From contig NZ_JABWRE020000001.1 in the NCBI RefSeq assembly GCF_014268815.2, positions 3,787,001 through 3,851,000 on the forward strand: a DNA stretch of 64,000 nucleotides. Direction: 5' to 3'. Position numbers and translations under genes: made by a program. Positions 1-9,093 of the stretch are shown here, in pieces. Every line of letters starts with the position of its first letter. The first letter of the stretch is position 1. This stretch comes from Pseudomonas urmiensis. Its GTDB lineage: Bacteria; Pseudomonadota; Gammaproteobacteria; Pseudomonadales; Pseudomonadaceae. Below the pieces are notes generated by a model, which ran no database searches, had not been told where the DNA came from, and worked only from the letters and a program-made list of their open reading frames with translations.

Positions 1-317
1 GCGGGCATCTGCAACTGCACCGGAAAGAAATCTACCGCGCGGGGCTCCATTTTTACTGGAAACTCTGCGACTGCCGCGCCTTCCCACAAGCAACGAAAGA
101 TCATCTGCGGATCGGTGTAACCCTCACTCACCAACTGTGCATAGCTAGCTTCGTAATCTGCCCAACCGAGCACTTGCATCTCCAACGCAGCGCCCTGCGC
201 GGTGAGCGGTACGGTGAAGGCACCGTTTTCATCGGCAAGCAATGCAAGCACTGCGGGCAGGTTCGGTTCAGGAAGATCCGTGGTGCCGGCCCTGGTACTT
301 GGTAGCGGCTGCGTCAT
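1..317 (-). CDS. hypothetical protein, 3' end outside window
   Basis: An open frame of 105 codons runs leftward from ATG at 317 and leaves the window without a stop, so only the N-terminal part is visible. It starts MTQPLPSTRAG and contains no motif I recognise; it is acidic and has no signal peptide or membrane segment. AGAGGGG lies about 7 bases upstream of the ATG and supports the start. It is separated from ung by about 110 bases and is transcribed in the same direction. Function unknown. Confidence 0.5.
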   Translation of the reverse strand, partial: MTQPLPSTRAGTTDLPEPNLPAVLALLADENGAFTVPLTAQGAALEMQVLGWADYEASYAQLVSEGYTDPQMIFRCLWEGAAVAEFPVKMEPRAVDFFPVQLQMP

Positions 318-428
318 GAAACACCCCTCTGGTGCAGGCCTGCAAAGTTCGGCTTGCGGATTTGCTGGGTGAAATCTAGCGCGCAACGCAGCCAGGGCGA
401 AACTGACAAAAATGCTAGGTAGTTACCT

Positions 429-1121
429 TCAAAGCGGCCGCAGCGCCCAATCGATCGGGCTCATGCCATGCTGCTGCAAAAAGCCATTAGCCCGACTGAA
501 ATGGCCACAGCCAAAGAACCCACGATAGGCCGACAGCGGCGATGGATGCACCGACTTGAGCACCAGGTGCTTGGTGCCGTCGATCAGCTTTTGCTTGCTC
601 TGGGCATGGGCGCCCCACAGCAGAAACACCACGTTGGGGCACTGCTCGCTGACCAACTGAATGATTCGATCAGTAAACAACTCCCAACCTTTTTTCGCAT
701 GCGAAGCGGCATTGGCGCGCTCTACGGTCATGGTGGTGTTGAGCAACAACACGCCCTGATCGGCCCAGCTCTGCAGATAGCCATGATTAGGAATGGGCAG
801 GTTCAAATCACGCTGCAGTTCTTTGTAGATGTTGACCAGCGAAGGCGGCGTAGCAATGCCCGGCTGCACCGAGAAACACAAACCGTGGGCCTGCCCCGGG
901 CCGTGGTACGGGTCCTGGCCGAGAATGACCACTTTGACCTGGTTCAGCGGCGTCGAATTCAGCGCATTGAAAATCAGCGGACCCGGCGGATAGATCTCCT
1001 TGCCAGCGGCGTACTCCTGACGGAGGAATTCGCGCAGCTGGTGCATGTAGGGCTGGTCGAATTCAGCGCGTAGCGCCTCCTTCCAGCTGGGTTCGAGCTT
1101 GATGCGGTCGTCGTCGGTCAT
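429..1121 (-). CDS. ung: uracil-DNA glycosylase
   Basis: Family 1 uracil-DNA glycosylase, which removes uracil from DNA to start base excision repair in the cytoplasm. The 230-residue product carries GQDPYHG with the catalytic Asp at residue 70, LLLNTTMTV near 125-133, and the HPSPLS DNA-intercalation loop at 192-197 followed by GFFGCGHFS. Length fits the family. An in-frame start six codons upstream exists, but [11 protein letters not shown] is the usual N terminus in the genus, so 1121 was chosen. It is divergent from the hydratase/hydrolase gene at 1250. Confidence 0.97.
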   Translation of the reverse strand: MTDDDRIKLEPSWKEALRAEFDQPYMHQLREFLRQEYAAGKEIYPPGPLIFNALNSTPLNQVKVVILGQDPYHGPGQAHGLCFSVQPGIATPPSLVNIYKELQRDLNLPIPNHGYLQSWADQGVLLLNTTMTVERANAASHAKKGWELFTDRIIQLVSEQCPNVVFLLWGAHAQSKQKLIDGTKHLVLKSVHPSPLSAYRGFFGCGHFSRANGFLQQHGMSPIDWALRPL

Positions 1122-1249
1122 GGGGCTGTCCAAAAGCAAAGTGGCGCGACACTAGGAAAGCTGCCCTGGCTTGTCAATCGATCCGACCGACGACCAGCGC
1201 GATCTGCTCAGCAGGCCATACTTGGCGGATGACTTGTGCGAGGTAGTCC

Positions 1250-2353
1250 ATGTCCATTACAAGCGAGGTACTCACCGGCGTCGATGGCGCCCGGATCGGT
1301 ATCGCCACCCTGGATGCACCCAAGGCGCTCAACGCATTGGGCCTGCCGATGATCGAGGTGCTCGACGAGCAACTGCGCGTTTGGGCCAGTGACCCGGGAA
1401 TCGTCTGCGTGCTGCTGCGTGGCAGTGGCAGCAAGGCCTTTTGCGCTGGCGGCGACGTGCGCGCGCTGGTCGATGCATGCCGTGAGCATCCCGGTAGCGT
1501 CCCGCCGCTGGCGGCGACCTTCTTTGCCGCTGAATACCGCCTGGATTATCGCCTGCACACCTACCCTAAACCGCTATTGTGCTGGGGGCATGGGCATGTG
1601 CTCGGCGGTGGCATGGGCCTGCTGCAAGGCGCGGGGGTGCGTATCGTCACCCCCAGCAGCCGGTTGGCCATGCCGGAAATCAGTATTGGCTTGTACCCCG
1701 ATGTGGGCGCCAGCTGGTTCCTCAGCCGCCTGCCCGGCAAGCTGGGGTTGTTCCTGGGGCTGACCGGGGCGCCGATCAACGCGCGTGATGCGCTCGATCT
1801 GGGCCTGGCGGATCGTTTCTTTGGCGAGCACCAGCAGGACGCGTTGATCGAGGAGCTGCTGCAACTGAACTGGCAAGAGCAAACCAACCTGCAATTGAAC
1901 AGCCTGCTCAAGTGTGAACAGCACCGTGCCAGCGTCGAACTGCCGCAAGCACAGTGGTTACCACGCAGGGCGTTGATTGACGAGTTGCTCGATGTCGCCG
2001 ATCCGGTAGCTGCCTGGCGGGCGCTGGCTGGGCTGCAGCAGCATAGCGACCCATTGTTGGCCAGCGCTGGGCAACGTCTGCATGCAGGCTGCCCGCTCAC
2101 TGCACACCTGGTCTGGGAGCAGATTCAGCGGGCCCGGCACCTGTCGTTGGCGCAAGTGTTCCAGATGGAATATGCGATGAGCCTTAATTGCTGCCGGCAC
2201 CCGGAGTTTAGCGAAGGCGTGCGCGCGCGACTGATCGACAAGGACAACCAACCGCGCTGGCACTGGCCAGATGTGGCGCAGGTGCCCACAGCGGTGGTGG
2301 CGGCGCATTTCGCCAAAGTCTGGGAAGGGCGCCACCCCTTGGCCGATCTGTAG
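1250..2353 (+). CDS. enoyl-CoA hydratase/isomerase family, 3-hydroxyisobutyryl-CoA hydrolase-like
   Basis: Crotonase-fold protein of 367 residues. FCAGGD at 64-69 forms part of the oxyanion hole and MPEISIGLYPDVG at 141-153 is the HIBYL-CoA hydrolase signature; Glu143 and Asp151 sit where the catalytic pair of human HIBCH lies. The extra C-terminal region after residue 250 also fits that subfamily rather than a 260-residue enoyl-CoA hydratase. Known members hydrolyse 3-hydroxyisobutyryl-CoA in valine breakdown. A GAGG lies about 7 bases before the ATG. No valine pathway genes are adjacent, so the substrate is inferred from family only. Confidence 0.85.
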   Translation: MSITSEVLTGVDGARIGIATLDAPKALNALGLPMIEVLDEQLRVWASDPGIVCVLLRGSGSKAFCAGGDVRALVDACREHPGSVPPLAATFFAAEYRLDYRLHTYPKPLLCWGHGHVLGGGMGLLQGAGVRIVTPSSRLAMPEISIGLYPDVGASWFLSRLPGKLGLFLGLTGAPINARDALDLGLADRFFGEHQQDALIEELLQLNWQEQTNLQLNSLLKCEQHRASVELPQAQWLPRRALIDELLDVADPVAAWRALAGLQQHSDPLLASAGQRLHAGCPLTAHLVWEQIQRARHLSLAQVFQMEYAMSLNCCRHPEFSEGVRARLIDKDNQPRWHWPDVAQVPTAVVAAHFAKVWEGRHPLADL

Positions 2354-2387
2354 GGTTGTGCCGGAGCTGAAGGACGCCGCTACCCGC

Positions 2388-2849
2388 TTAGCGGTGCCAG
2401 TTGCGTTCACCGCGCGGCCCATCCGGGCGGCGATTGCGGTCACCGCGGCCGTTGGAGTGCCAGCGATCATCCTGGTAGCGGCGGTTGTCGTTGCGGTAGT
2501 CATGCCGGTCGCGGTCGCGACCATAGTCATAGCGCTGGCGGTTGCCGTAGTCATTGCGCGGATTGCCGTGCCACTGCTTCACCCCAGGCTGCGGATAAGG
2601 CCGGTAATGCGGCACTGGCGCTGGCCGATAGTAACGCGGCGCCGGTTGGTAATAGCGCGGTGCGGCTTGATAGTAGTAGCGCGGCTGCGGCGCTACGTAA
2701 TAGCCGCGGTCATAGCGTTGATAGCCGGGATAGGCGTAGCGATCGGCGCTGTAGTACTCGGTGCGATAGTAGCCGCCGTTACCGTAATAAGGGGCGCAGG
2801 CGCTGATCAGCAGCGCCAGCAGGGCGATCAGCAAGATTCGTGGGGACAT
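2388..2849 (-). CDS. Tyr/Arg-rich lipoprotein
   Basis: A 153-residue protein starting MSPRILLIALL with a lipobox ISAC giving Cys18 as the lipidated residue. A perfect AGGAGG lies 7 bases upstream of this ATG, which decides against a longer reading frame with a start 25 codons upstream. The mature part is very rich in Tyr, Arg, Asp and Asn (YYRTEYY, RYYQPAPRYY) and looks disordered; no domain was recognised. It probably sits in the cell envelope. The convergent gene at 1250-2353 ends only 34 bases away. Function unknown. Confidence 0.75.
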   Translation of the reverse strand: MSPRILLIALLALLISACAPYYGNGGYYRTEYYSADRYAYPGYQRYDRGYYVAPQPRYYYQAAPRYYQPAPRYYRPAPVPHYRPYPQPGVKQWHGNPRNDYGNRQRYDYGRDRDRHDYRNDNRRYQDDRWHSNGRGDRNRRPDGPRGERNWHR

Positions 2850-3061
2850 GGCGGCCTCCTGGACCGCTGGAGTGCCCGGCACAGCGGCGCTGGCGAGCGT
2901 CGATCGGCATGCGTTGATCGACACTGATTAAGACAGTTGCGCCAAGGTCCAGTGCCATTTGCGCAACAAATTGAAACAAGTCGGATACCCCCAAAAAACA
3001 TGCAGTCATTTTCCGGTCATCTCACTAGAATGGCGCCACTGGCACACATCACGGGAAGATC

Positions 3062-4540
3062 ATGCCGTCACGTTCCGCCTTGTTCTCACAGCGCTCGCTG
3101 ATCCTGACCCTGCTGCTGTTGCTGGCGTGTGGTTTTCTGGCCACTTCCCTGCTCGGCTATTTCGCCTCGCGTAGCGCCATTCGCGATGGCATCGTCAATA
3201 CCGAGTTGCCCCTGACCTCCGACACGGTCTATTCGGAGATCCAGAAAGACCTGATCCGCCCAGTGCTGATCTCCTCGATGATGGCCCAGGACACCTTCCT
3301 GCGTGACTGGGTGCTGGCCGGCGAACAGGACGCCGAGCGCATCACCCGCTATCTGGGCGAGGTGATGGGCAATCAGGACACCTGCACCGCCTTCTTCGTC
3401 TCCGAGCGCACGCTCACCTATTACCAGGCCAAGGGCGTGCTCAAGCAGATCAGGCCCGGCACCTGGCGCGATGCCTGGTACTACCGCCTGCGCGAGCTGA
3501 ACGAGCCCTACGAGATCAACGTCGACCTGGACATGGCCAACCAGGACAAACTCACGGTGTTCATCAACTACCGGGTGCTCGACTATCAGGGCCAGTTCAT
3601 TGGCGCTGCCGGGGTGGGCCTGAGCGTGGAGTCGGTCGTCAAGCTGATCGACGACTACCAGCGGCGCTACCAGCGCTCGGTGTTTTTCACCGATGCCAGC
3701 GGCAAGGTCTTGCTGACCGGCTCGGAGGGCGCTGCGCATGGCCTGCGGGTGGGCCAGCAACTGGCCGAGAGCCGCGAGTTCGAACAACTGCTGGCGCGCA
3801 TGCCCATCCCCGGCACTGGCAGCCATGACTACCTCGACAGCGAAGGCCACAGCCACTTTCTCAATGTGCGGCAGATCCCCGAACTTGACTGGTACCTGCT
3901 GGTAGACAAGCGCGAGACCGGCGCGCTGGAGCGGGTGCGCCAGTCGCTGTACTTGAATCTGGCGATCTGCGCAATGATCACCCTGGTGGTGTTGTCGCTG
4001 CTGCATGCCATGGTTAAGCGCCATCAAGACAGCATCGAAGCGCTGGCCACCCTCGACAGCCTCACCGGTCTGCCTAACCGGCGCAGCTTCGATCTGCTGG
4101 CCGGGCAAGCGTTGCAAGAAGCCCAACGCGACAGCACGCCCTTGGTGGCGCTGCTGATCGATCTGGATCATTTCAAGGTGCTCAACGACACCCACGGCCA
4201 CCTGGCTGGCGACGAAGTGCTGCGCCAGTTCGCCAACGTCCTGCAGGGCAGCTTGCGCCAGTCGGATATACTTTGCCGCTGGGGCGGTGAGGAGTTCATC
4301 GTGCTGTTGCGTGAAGCCGATGGTCGGCAAGCGTTCGATGTGGCGGAAAAAATCCGCCGGCGCACTGAGCAGCTGACTTTCAGTTACAACGACCAGCCGC
4401 TACGCCTGACCACCAGCATCGGCCTGAGCAGCCTGCAACGTGACGACACCCTGCACACGCTGCTGACCCGCGCCGACCATGCCCTCTATCGTGCCAAACA
4501 GGGCGGACGCAACCGCGTCTGCTGCGAGACAGCCTCATGA
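3062..4540 (+). CDS. diguanylate cyclase with periplasmic Cache-type sensor
   Basis: Inner-membrane c-di-GMP synthase of 492 residues. A transmembrane segment near residues 8-35 and a second near 298-320 flank a periplasmic domain of about 260 residues that looks like a dCache sensor. The C-terminal GGDEF domain has an intact GGEEF at 408-412, and RQSD at 399-402 is a product-inhibition I-site, so the enzyme is predicted active and feedback-controlled. No EAL domain is present. GGGAAG lies before the ATG. The downstream CWC gene overlaps its stop by four bases (ATGA), so the two are probably co-translated. The ligand is unknown. Confidence 0.92.
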   Translation: MPSRSALFSQRSLILTLLLLLACGFLATSLLGYFASRSAIRDGIVNTELPLTSDTVYSEIQKDLIRPVLISSMMAQDTFLRDWVLAGEQDAERITRYLGEVMGNQDTCTAFFVSERTLTYYQAKGVLKQIRPGTWRDAWYYRLRELNEPYEINVDLDMANQDKLTVFINYRVLDYQGQFIGAAGVGLSVESVVKLIDDYQRRYQRSVFFTDASGKVLLTGSEGAAHGLRVGQQLAESREFEQLLARMPIPGTGSHDYLDSEGHSHFLNVRQIPELDWYLLVDKRETGALERVRQSLYLNLAICAMITLVVLSLLHAMVKRHQDSIEALATLDSLTGLPNRRSFDLLAGQALQEAQRDSTPLVALLIDLDHFKVLNDTHGHLAGDEVLRQFANVLQGSLRQSDILCRWGGEEFIVLLREADGRQAFDVAEKIRRRTEQLTFSYNDQPLRLTTSIGLSSLQRDDTLHTLLTRADHALYRAKQGGRNRVCCETAS

Positions 4541-4767
4541 CCGACAGCCAGCGCTGCCCCGCCTGCGGCGCCCTCAACCAATGCGGCCTGGCCGACCCAC
4601 GCAGCGCTACCCAGGGTTGCTGGTGCTTTGCCGTGACCATCGACCCGGCGGTGCTCCAAGCCCTGCCCGCCGAACTGCGCAACCAGGCTTGCCTGTGCCC
4701 ACGTTGCGCAGCGGTCGATGAGCAGCTCAAAACACCGCCCCGTGGGAGCGGGCTTGCCCCGCGATAG
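4537..4767 (+). CDS. cysteine-rich CWC family protein
   Basis: A 76-residue protein with the CWC family pattern: CPACGALNQCG at the N terminus, GCWC near 29-32, and CLCPRC near 53-58. These cysteines probably bind a metal. It starts inside the stop of the diguanylate cyclase gene (ATGA overlap). The last residues (RGSGLAPR) and the TAG stop are encoded by a REP palindrome, so the C-terminal tail is a product of REP insertion next to or into the gene end. Role unknown. Confidence 0.75.
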   Translation: MTDSQRCPACGALNQCGLADPRSATQGCWCFAVTIDPAVLQALPAELRNQACLCPRCAAVDEQLKTPPRGSGLAPR

Positions 4768-4811
4768 CGTCAGATCAGCCCCCCCAATTGAGGCTGCTGA
4801 TGCTATCGCGG
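4741..4811. repeat. REP element with truncated inverted partner
   Basis: The palindromic unit GTGGGAGCGGGC followed by TTGCCCCGCGATAGC runs from 4741 to 4768; a shortened inverted partner, GCTATCGCGG, lies at 4802-4811. The left unit carries the last codons and stop of the CWC gene. Confidence 0.85.
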
Positions 4812-4876
4812 AGAAGCAGCGAATCCGCCAGCAATTGGGTAGACTGCGCGCCCTTTTTCCACTTTCAGCTGCGCTC

Positions 4877-5569
4877 ATGCGTCTCGACCGTTTCCTCGCC
4901 AACCTCCCTTGCTACAACCGCCAGCAGGTGCGCTTGCTGCTGGTGCAGCGGCGCGTGCGCGTGGATGGCGAGATCGTTGTCGATCCGCTGCATGAAGTGC
5001 GTGAGTTCAGCCGCGTCGAGGTCGATGAGCAGTTGCACCAGGCTGGCCGGCCTGCGCGCTACCTGATGCTGCACAAGCCCGCCGGCTGCGTCAGTGCCAC
5101 TCACGATCGGCAACATCGCACTGTGCTTGAGCTGTTGCCGGCCGAACTGCGCGAGGATTTGCACATTGCCGGGCGGCTGGACTTCAACACCACCGGGTTG
5201 CTGATCCTGACCAACGATGGCCAGTGGTCGCGGCGCTTGACGCAACCGAGCACCAAACTGCCGAAGGTCTATCAGGTGCAGACCGAGGATGAAATTGGCG
5301 AGCACTACCCTGCCAAGTTTCGCGAGGGGTTCTATTTTGCTTTCGAGGACCTGACCACCCTGCCCGCCCAGCTGCAGATCCTGGGTACGCATCAGGCCCG
5401 GCTGGAAATCGTCGAGGGGCGTTATCACCAGGTCAAGCGGATGTTCGGCCACTTTCAGAACAAGGTGATCGGGCTGCACCGGGAGAGCATGGGCAGCATT
5501 GTCCTGGACCCGGCCCTGGCGCCGGGCGAGTTCCGCGAGCTGACCCAGCAAGAGATCGCGGCGGTCTGA
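4877..5569 (+). CDS. rsuA: 16S rRNA pseudouridine(516) synthase
   Basis: RsuA-type pseudouridine synthase that modifies U516 of 16S rRNA during 30S assembly. The 230-residue product has an N-terminal S4 RNA-binding domain (MRLDRFLANLP, about 1-60) and a catalytic domain with GRLDFNTTGLLIL, placing the catalytic Asp at residue 102. Later motifs VEGRYHQVKRMFG and GLHRESMG also fit. The frame stays open 53 codons further upstream, but that part translates REP sequence and spacer, so ATG 4877 was chosen. It ends 24 bases before the next REP pair. Confidence 0.93.
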   Translation: MRLDRFLANLPCYNRQQVRLLLVQRRVRVDGEIVVDPLHEVREFSRVEVDEQLHQAGRPARYLMLHKPAGCVSATHDRQHRTVLELLPAELREDLHIAGRLDFNTTGLLILTNDGQWSRRLTQPSTKLPKVYQVQTEDEIGEHYPAKFREGFYFAFEDLTTLPAQLQILGTHQARLEIVEGRYHQVKRMFGHFQNKVIGLHRESMGSIVLDPALAPGEFRELTQQEIAAV

Positions 5570-5593
5570 GACACGCGGTCATTCTCAGCAGTG

Positions 5594-5672
5594 CTATCGC
5601 GGGGCAAGCCCGCTCCCACGCTCCCGCTCCCATGCTCGGATTTCACGTGGGAGCGGGCTTGCCCCGCGATAG
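5594..5672. repeat. REP pair (inverted)
   Basis: Two REP units face each other: CTATCGCGGGGCAAGCCCGC at 5594-5613 and its reverse complement ending at 5672. The 5.57-6.03 kb gap is otherwise the phaG leader. Confidence 0.9.
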
Positions 5673-5847
5673 GGCCTGACCTGAGTTACGCCCCATACCA
5701 GCGCACCCACAACCGCCCAGCGGTTTTTCCTACACGATTACCCGAACGGCACTTGCGGGATCGCCAACCTGCTGCTTGAATCGAAATCGTCAGTCTGCAT
5801 GTGACTTGCCAGTCACGACCGCAGTCCAAGACGCCTTTTGCCGGCCA

Positions 5848-5869
5848 CCCAGGGTCTCGATACCCTGGG
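5848..5869 (+). promoter_or_regulatory. hairpin in phaG upstream region
   Basis: CCCAGGGT (5848-5855) and ACCCTGGG (5862-5869) form a perfect 8-bp stem with a 6-base loop, about 160 bases before phaG. There is no T-run, so it is not a standard terminator. It may be an operator or an RNA leader structure. Confidence 0.4.
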
Positions 5870-6025
5870 GCACGGCGAATTGCCCGCCAAAAACAATACC
5901 GTCGACACATGTGCCAAGGATCGACACAGGGCCCGGTAAAACTCTTCAAGGCATGTGCCTACCTGTCATAAACAACGTGCACCCTAGGTGACGCGAATAC
6001 CCTTTTTGCGCCAGGAGTCGATGAC

Positions 6026-6910
6026 ATGAGGCCAGAAATCGCTGTACTTGATATCCAAGGTCAGTATCGGGTTTACACGGAGTTCCATCGCGCGCACGGC
6101 GCCGAGAAGACGATCATTCTGATCAACGGATCGCTGGCGACCACTGCCTCGTTTGCCCAGACGGTGCGCAGCCTGCACCCGCAATTCAATGTGGTGCTGT
6201 ACGACCAGCCGTATGCCGGCAAGTCCAAGCCCCACAACCGCCAGGAGCGTCTGCTGACCAAGGAGACCGAGGCGCATATCCTCCTTGAGCTGATCGAGCA
6301 CTTCCAGGCCGACCACGTGATGTCGTTCTCCTGGGGCGGTGCCTGCACCCTGCTGGCGCTGGCGCACCAGCCACGGTTGGTGAAAAAGGCCATCGTCAGC
6401 TCGTTCTCGCCAGTGATCAACGAACCCATGCGCGACTACCTGGAGCGCGGTTGCCAATACCTGGCCGCTTGCGATCGCTATCAGGTCGGCAACCTGGTCA
6501 ACGACACCATTGGCAAGCACCTGCCGTCGCTGTTCAAGCGCTTCAACTACCGGCATGTCAGCAGCCTGGACAGCCATGAGTACGCGCAGATGCTGTTCCA
6601 CATCAATCAGGTGCTGCAGCACGATCTGGAGCGGGCGCTAAAAGGCGCGGCAAACATCAATATCCCGGTGATGTTCATCAACGGTGATCGTGACGAATAC
6701 ACCACCGCCGAAGATGCCCGCCAGTTCGGCAAGCATGTGGGCCAGAGCCACTTCAGCGTGATCAATGGCGCCGGGCACTTCCTCGATATGGAGCACAAGA
6801 CCGCCAGCGAAGCGCTGCGCAACGTCATGCTGGGCTTTCTCAAGCCGACCACGCGTGAGCCCCGTCAACGCAACCACTATGTACAGGGGCACCATGCACT
6901 GGCCATCTGA
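6026..6910 (+). CDS. phaG: PhaG, 3-hydroxyacyl-ACP thioesterase/transacylase
   Basis: PhaG diverts (R)-3-hydroxyacyl groups from fatty acid synthesis on ACP towards mcl-PHA, which lets the cell make PHA from unrelated sugars. It was first described as an ACP:CoA transacylase and later proposed to act as a thioesterase. The 294-residue alpha/beta-hydrolase starts MRPEIAVLDIQGQYRVYTEF, as I recall for P. putida PhaG. It has the nucleophile motif FSWGG (Ser102), an HX4D motif HVSSLD at 177-182, an acidic residue around 221-223 and His251 in AGHFLD. It stands alone, with a tRNA downstream; PHA polymerase genes are not in the window. Confidence 0.95.
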   Translation: MRPEIAVLDIQGQYRVYTEFHRAHGAEKTIILINGSLATTASFAQTVRSLHPQFNVVLYDQPYAGKSKPHNRQERLLTKETEAHILLELIEHFQADHVMSFSWGGACTLLALAHQPRLVKKAIVSSFSPVINEPMRDYLERGCQYLAACDRYQVGNLVNDTIGKHLPSLFKRFNYRHVSSLDSHEYAQMLFHINQVLQHDLERALKGAANINIPVMFINGDRDEYTTAEDARQFGKHVGQSHFSVINGAGHFLDMEHKTASEALRNVMLGFLKPTTREPRQRNHYVQGHHALAI

Positions 6911-7053
6911 GCGCATCGGCGTCCTGCAGCCCTTTGACTACCCGCAGGCTACGGGCCGCCGACTGTTCTTTTTCAAGCCTGGGCTTTTCATCGCAGGAGG
7001 GTTCTGGTACAAAGTCGAGCTGCAAAGCGCAAGCCGCTTAGTAAAGGCGTCAA

Positions 7054-7127
7054 GCGGGTATAGTTTAATGGTAGAACAGTAGCTTCCCAAGCTTCCGACG
7101 AGGGTTCGATTCCCTCTACCCGCTCCA
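7054..7127 (+). tRNA. tRNA-Gly(CCC)
   Basis: Acceptor stem GCGGGTA pairs with TACCCGC, followed by discriminator T and encoded CCA. The T-arm contains GGTTCGATTCC. The anticodon loop TTCCCAA gives anticodon CCC, which reads GGG glycine codons. The D-arm is GTTTAATGGTAGAAC. One pair of the anticodon stem is a T-T mismatch by my reading. Confidence 0.95.
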
Positions 7128-7187
7128 CTTCTTGCTGCACCGGTTCAAGTAGTTCCGCATGACGTTGTCATAACGTCATCGCCTGTC

Positions 7188-7213
7188 AAAAGGAAGCCGA
7201 GGCTTCCTTTTTT
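7188..7213 (+). terminator. rho-independent terminator after tRNA-Gly
   Basis: AAAGGAAGCC and GGCTTCCTTT form a 10-bp stem with a 2-base gap (GA), followed by more T residues. It lies about 60 bases beyond the tRNA 3' end and fits termination of the tRNA transcript. Confidence 0.8.
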
Positions 7214-7356
7214 CGTTTCTGCCCTTTGCTTGATCTGGCCCATGGCCTGCACCTGCCCAATCCGCTTGAATGCCCTGCGCGAAAATCCGCTTGCACGGAG
7301 CGCGCCGTGAGCGCATATGCTCACCTGCACTGTGAAACATTTCGAAAGGACTGCGC

Positions 7357-9057
7357 ATGTTTCTCTCACGCTGGCTACCGGGCCTGGCCAACCTGCTGCA
7401 CTACCGCCGCGAGTGGTTCCACGCTGACCTGCAGGCGGGCCTGTCGGTGGCAGCGATTCAGATCCCGATCGCCATCGCCTACGCCCAGATCGTCGGCCTA
7501 CCGCCGCAGTACGGGCTGTACGCCTGCGTACTGCCGATGATGGTCTATGCCTTGATCGGCAGTTCACGGCAGTTGATGGTGGGGCCGGATGCGGCGACCT
7601 GCGCGATGATCGCCGGAGCCGTGGCGCCGTTGGCGATGGGTGATCCGCAGCGCATCGCCGAGCTGTCGGTGATCGTCACGGTGCTGGTGGGGGTGATGCT
7701 GATTGCCGCCGGTGTGGCGCGAGCTGGGTTCATTGCCAGCTTCTTCTCGCGGCCGATCCTGATTGGCTACCTCAACGGCATCGGCCTGAGCCTGATCGCC
7801 GGGCAATTGAGCAAGGTGGTGGGCTTCAAGATCGAGGGCGACGGGTTCATCCTCAGCCTGATCAACTTTGTTCAACGCCTGGGCGAGATCCACTGGCTGA
7901 CCCTGCTGATCGGCGTGGCCGGTCTCGGCTTGCTGATCTGGCTGCCACGGCGTTATCCGCGCCTGCCAGCGGCGTTGGTCACCGTTGTGCTGTTCACCTT
8001 GCTGGTCGGACTATTCGGGCTCGACCATTTCGGCGTCGCCATCCTCGGCCCAGTGCCAGGCGGGATGCCCGAGCTGGCTTGGCCGCAAAGCAATCTGGCC
8101 GAGACCAAGAGCCTGCTGCGCGATGCCTTGGGTATCGCCACCGTCAGTTTTTGCAGCGCCATGCTCACCGCCCGCAGCTTCGCCGCCCGGCATGGCTATG
8201 CGATCAACGCCAACCACGAGTTCGTCGCCTTGGGGGTGAGTAACCTGGCTGCCGGGCTGTCGCAAGGTTTCGCCATCAGTGGCGCCGACTCACGTACCGC
8301 GGTCAACGACATGGTCGGCGGCAGGAGCCAACTGGTGGGCATCATTGCCGCGCTGGTGATTGCCTTGATCCTGCTGTTCTTCACCGCCCCGATGGCCTGG
8401 ATTCCCCAGGCTGCGCTCGGAGCTGTGCTGCTGATGGCTGGCTGGGGGCTGATCGATGTGCAGTCGTTGGGCAAAATCTATCGCCTGAGCCGCTTCGAGT
8501 TCTGGCTGTGCCTGCTGACCACCGTCGGCGTGCTTGGCCTGGGCGTATTACCGGGGATCGTGTTCGCCGTGACCTTGGCCATCCTGCGTCTGCTCTACAG
8601 CATCTACCAACCTACCGATGCGGTGCTCGGCTGGGCGCCAGGCATCGAAGGCCAGGTCGATGTGCGCCATCACCCCGACGCGCGCACGGTGCCAGGTTTG
8701 GTGGTGTACCGCTTCGATGATGCGATCCTGTTCTTCAATGCCGACTATTTCAAAATGCGCTTGCTCGACGCCGTGCAAGCCGAGGACAAGCCCCAGGCAG
8801 TGCTGTTCGATGCCGAGGCGGTGACCAGCATCGACGTCAGCGGTATCGCCGCCCTGCGCGAGGTGCGCGACACCCTCGCAGCACAAGGGATTCACTTCGC
8901 CATCGCCCGCGCCCGCGGCACCTTCCTGCGCATGCTGGTGCGCTCGGGAATGGCGCGAGAGATGGAAGACAAGCTGCTGTTCGGCTCGGTGCGGGCGGGG
9001 ATACGAGCTTATCGGGTTTGGCGCAATCGGGCGCGTAAGGAGACGACGAACGATTAA
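7357..9057 (+). CDS. SulP/SLC26 family anion transporter
   Basis: Inner-membrane transporter of 566 residues with the SulP layout: about 12-14 hydrophobic segments to around residue 430, then a cytoplasmic STAS domain (about 440-550). Typical motifs are AGLSVAAIQIPIAIAYAQI near the N terminus, PPQYGLYA, and SGADSRTAVNDMVGGRS in the middle. Family members carry sulfate, bicarbonate or C4-dicarboxylates; the substrate cannot be told from sequence. No carbonic anhydrase or cys genes are adjacent. The start ATG follows GAAAGGA. Confidence 0.88.
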   Translation: MFLSRWLPGLANLLHYRREWFHADLQAGLSVAAIQIPIAIAYAQIVGLPPQYGLYACVLPMMVYALIGSSRQLMVGPDAATCAMIAGAVAPLAMGDPQRIAELSVIVTVLVGVMLIAAGVARAGFIASFFSRPILIGYLNGIGLSLIAGQLSKVVGFKIEGDGFILSLINFVQRLGEIHWLTLLIGVAGLGLLIWLPRRYPRLPAALVTVVLFTLLVGLFGLDHFGVAILGPVPGGMPELAWPQSNLAETKSLLRDALGIATVSFCSAMLTARSFAARHGYAINANHEFVALGVSNLAAGLSQGFAISGADSRTAVNDMVGGRSQLVGIIAALVIALILLFFTAPMAWIPQAALGAVLLMAGWGLIDVQSLGKIYRLSRFEFWLCLLTTVGVLGLGVLPGIVFAVTLAILRLLYSIYQPTDAVLGWAPGIEGQVDVRHHPDARTVPGLVVYRFDDAILFFNADYFKMRLLDAVQAEDKPQAVLFDAEAVTSIDVSGIAALREVRDTLAAQGIHFAIARARGTFLRMLVRSGMAREMEDKLLFGSVRAGIRAYRVWRNRARKETTND

Positions 9058-9093
9058 GGCTTTGCGTGAGGCCACTAAGGGCTTGCTCTTCGA

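Noticed and set aside
468..1073. 201-codon frame antisense to ung
   Set aside because: Complete UDG motifs on the other strand; this frame has shadow composition.
2271..2927. Hydrophobic Val/Ala/Ile-rich frame opposite the lipoprotein gene
   Set aside because: It arises from complementing Tyr/Arg/Asp codons. The lipoprotein has AGGAGG and a lipobox, this frame has neither a start site nor a family.
5865..5888. Sigma-54 promoter before phaG (GGCACG...TTGCC)
   Set aside because: Spacing between GG and GC is 11 bases instead of the required 10, and no activator gene is near.
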